From Bacteroidales bacterium (GTDB taxonomy: Bacteria; Bacteroidota; Bacteroidia; Bacteroidales; UBA12077): a DNA stretch of 52,182 nt. The notes below the pieces were generated by a model. It saw nothing but the letters and a program-made list of their open reading frames with translations, was not told where the DNA came from and searched no databases. The DNA lies in contig WTBR01000137.1 of the NCBI GenBank assembly GCA_013138975.1, positions 1 through 52,182 on the forward strand, given 5' to 3'. Positions 52,180-52,182 of this stretch are shown in pieces (the stretch's first letter is position 1; each line of letters begins with the position of its first letter). The position numbers and the translations under genes are program-made.

Positions 52180-52182
52180 TTT

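Noticed and set aside
1..52182. CRISPR arrays, tRNA or rRNA genes
   Set aside because: No regularly spaced short repeats and no recognisable tRNA or rRNA sequence were seen on either strand.

Overview
The window is a low-GC (roughly one-third G+C by eye) chromosomal segment of a Bacteroidota bacterium. The signs are type IX secretion (T9SS) C-terminal sorting domains on two large secreted proteins, DUF6029, Omp28 and DUF2147 proteins, an RND/TolC fusion efflux pump, a split DksA-like protein lacking zinc ligands, and the Bacteroidota promoter -7 motif TAnnTTTG upstream of several genes. A four-subunit ferredoxin-dependent 2-oxoacid oxidoreductase suggests an anaerobe or facultative anaerobe, possibly of the Marinilabiliales/Bacteroidales type (inference; no rRNA or tRNA gene is present to confirm it).

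Layout. 1-5848 (minus): a secreted-protein operon (TlpA-like thioredoxin lipoprotein/periplasmic protein, DUF6029 outer-membrane protein, Omp28 lipoprotein running off the left edge), preceded by a MITE-like repeat and a 903-residue Omp28/Ig-like T9SS cargo. 6227-7409 (plus): PorT-type barrel overlapping ubiX. 7643-14063 (minus): ComF, HD hydrolase, DUF2147, TetR, RNase R, SDR epimerase and a PNPOx-like protein. 14623-17078 (plus): AraC regulator and a Calx-beta-like lipoprotein. 17294-20278 (minus): porC-porD-porA-porB, divergent from an Lrp regulator with two TATATTTG elements back to back. 20898-23555 is an accessory pocket with a histidine-kinase relic, a zinc-ribbon methyltransferase, a PutAbiC-like abortive-infection candidate framed by a 10-bp inverted repeat, and a relic of an AAA ATPase. 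23556-30504 (plus) is housekeeping: ribE, ileS, a DksA-like gene, lspA and a universal stress protein, with two non-coding repeat islands.

30505-36858 (minus) is the most unusual part. rlpA and a rhomboid protease gene appear once to have overlapped by about 11 bases. They are now separated by two cassettes: a HigBA toxin-antitoxin module and a 1219-residue nuclease-STAND ATPase resembling an antiviral Avs protein. Both cassettes have near-identical ends, and a 23-bp exact repeat made from the rlpA start is present at all three junctions. No recombinase is encoded in the window.

36952-44310 (minus): a very large gingipain-like (C25) T9SS protease with CUB and repeated Ig/carboxypeptidase-like domains, a thiamine-binding MTH1187-family protein and an Ig-like lipoprotein. 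44469-51906 (plus): lgt, a heavy-metal RND pump fused to a TolC-like domain, its lipoprotein adaptor, and a coiled-coil membrane protein. lspA and lgt, both lipoprotein-maturation genes, are both present, in keeping with the many lipoproteins encoded here.
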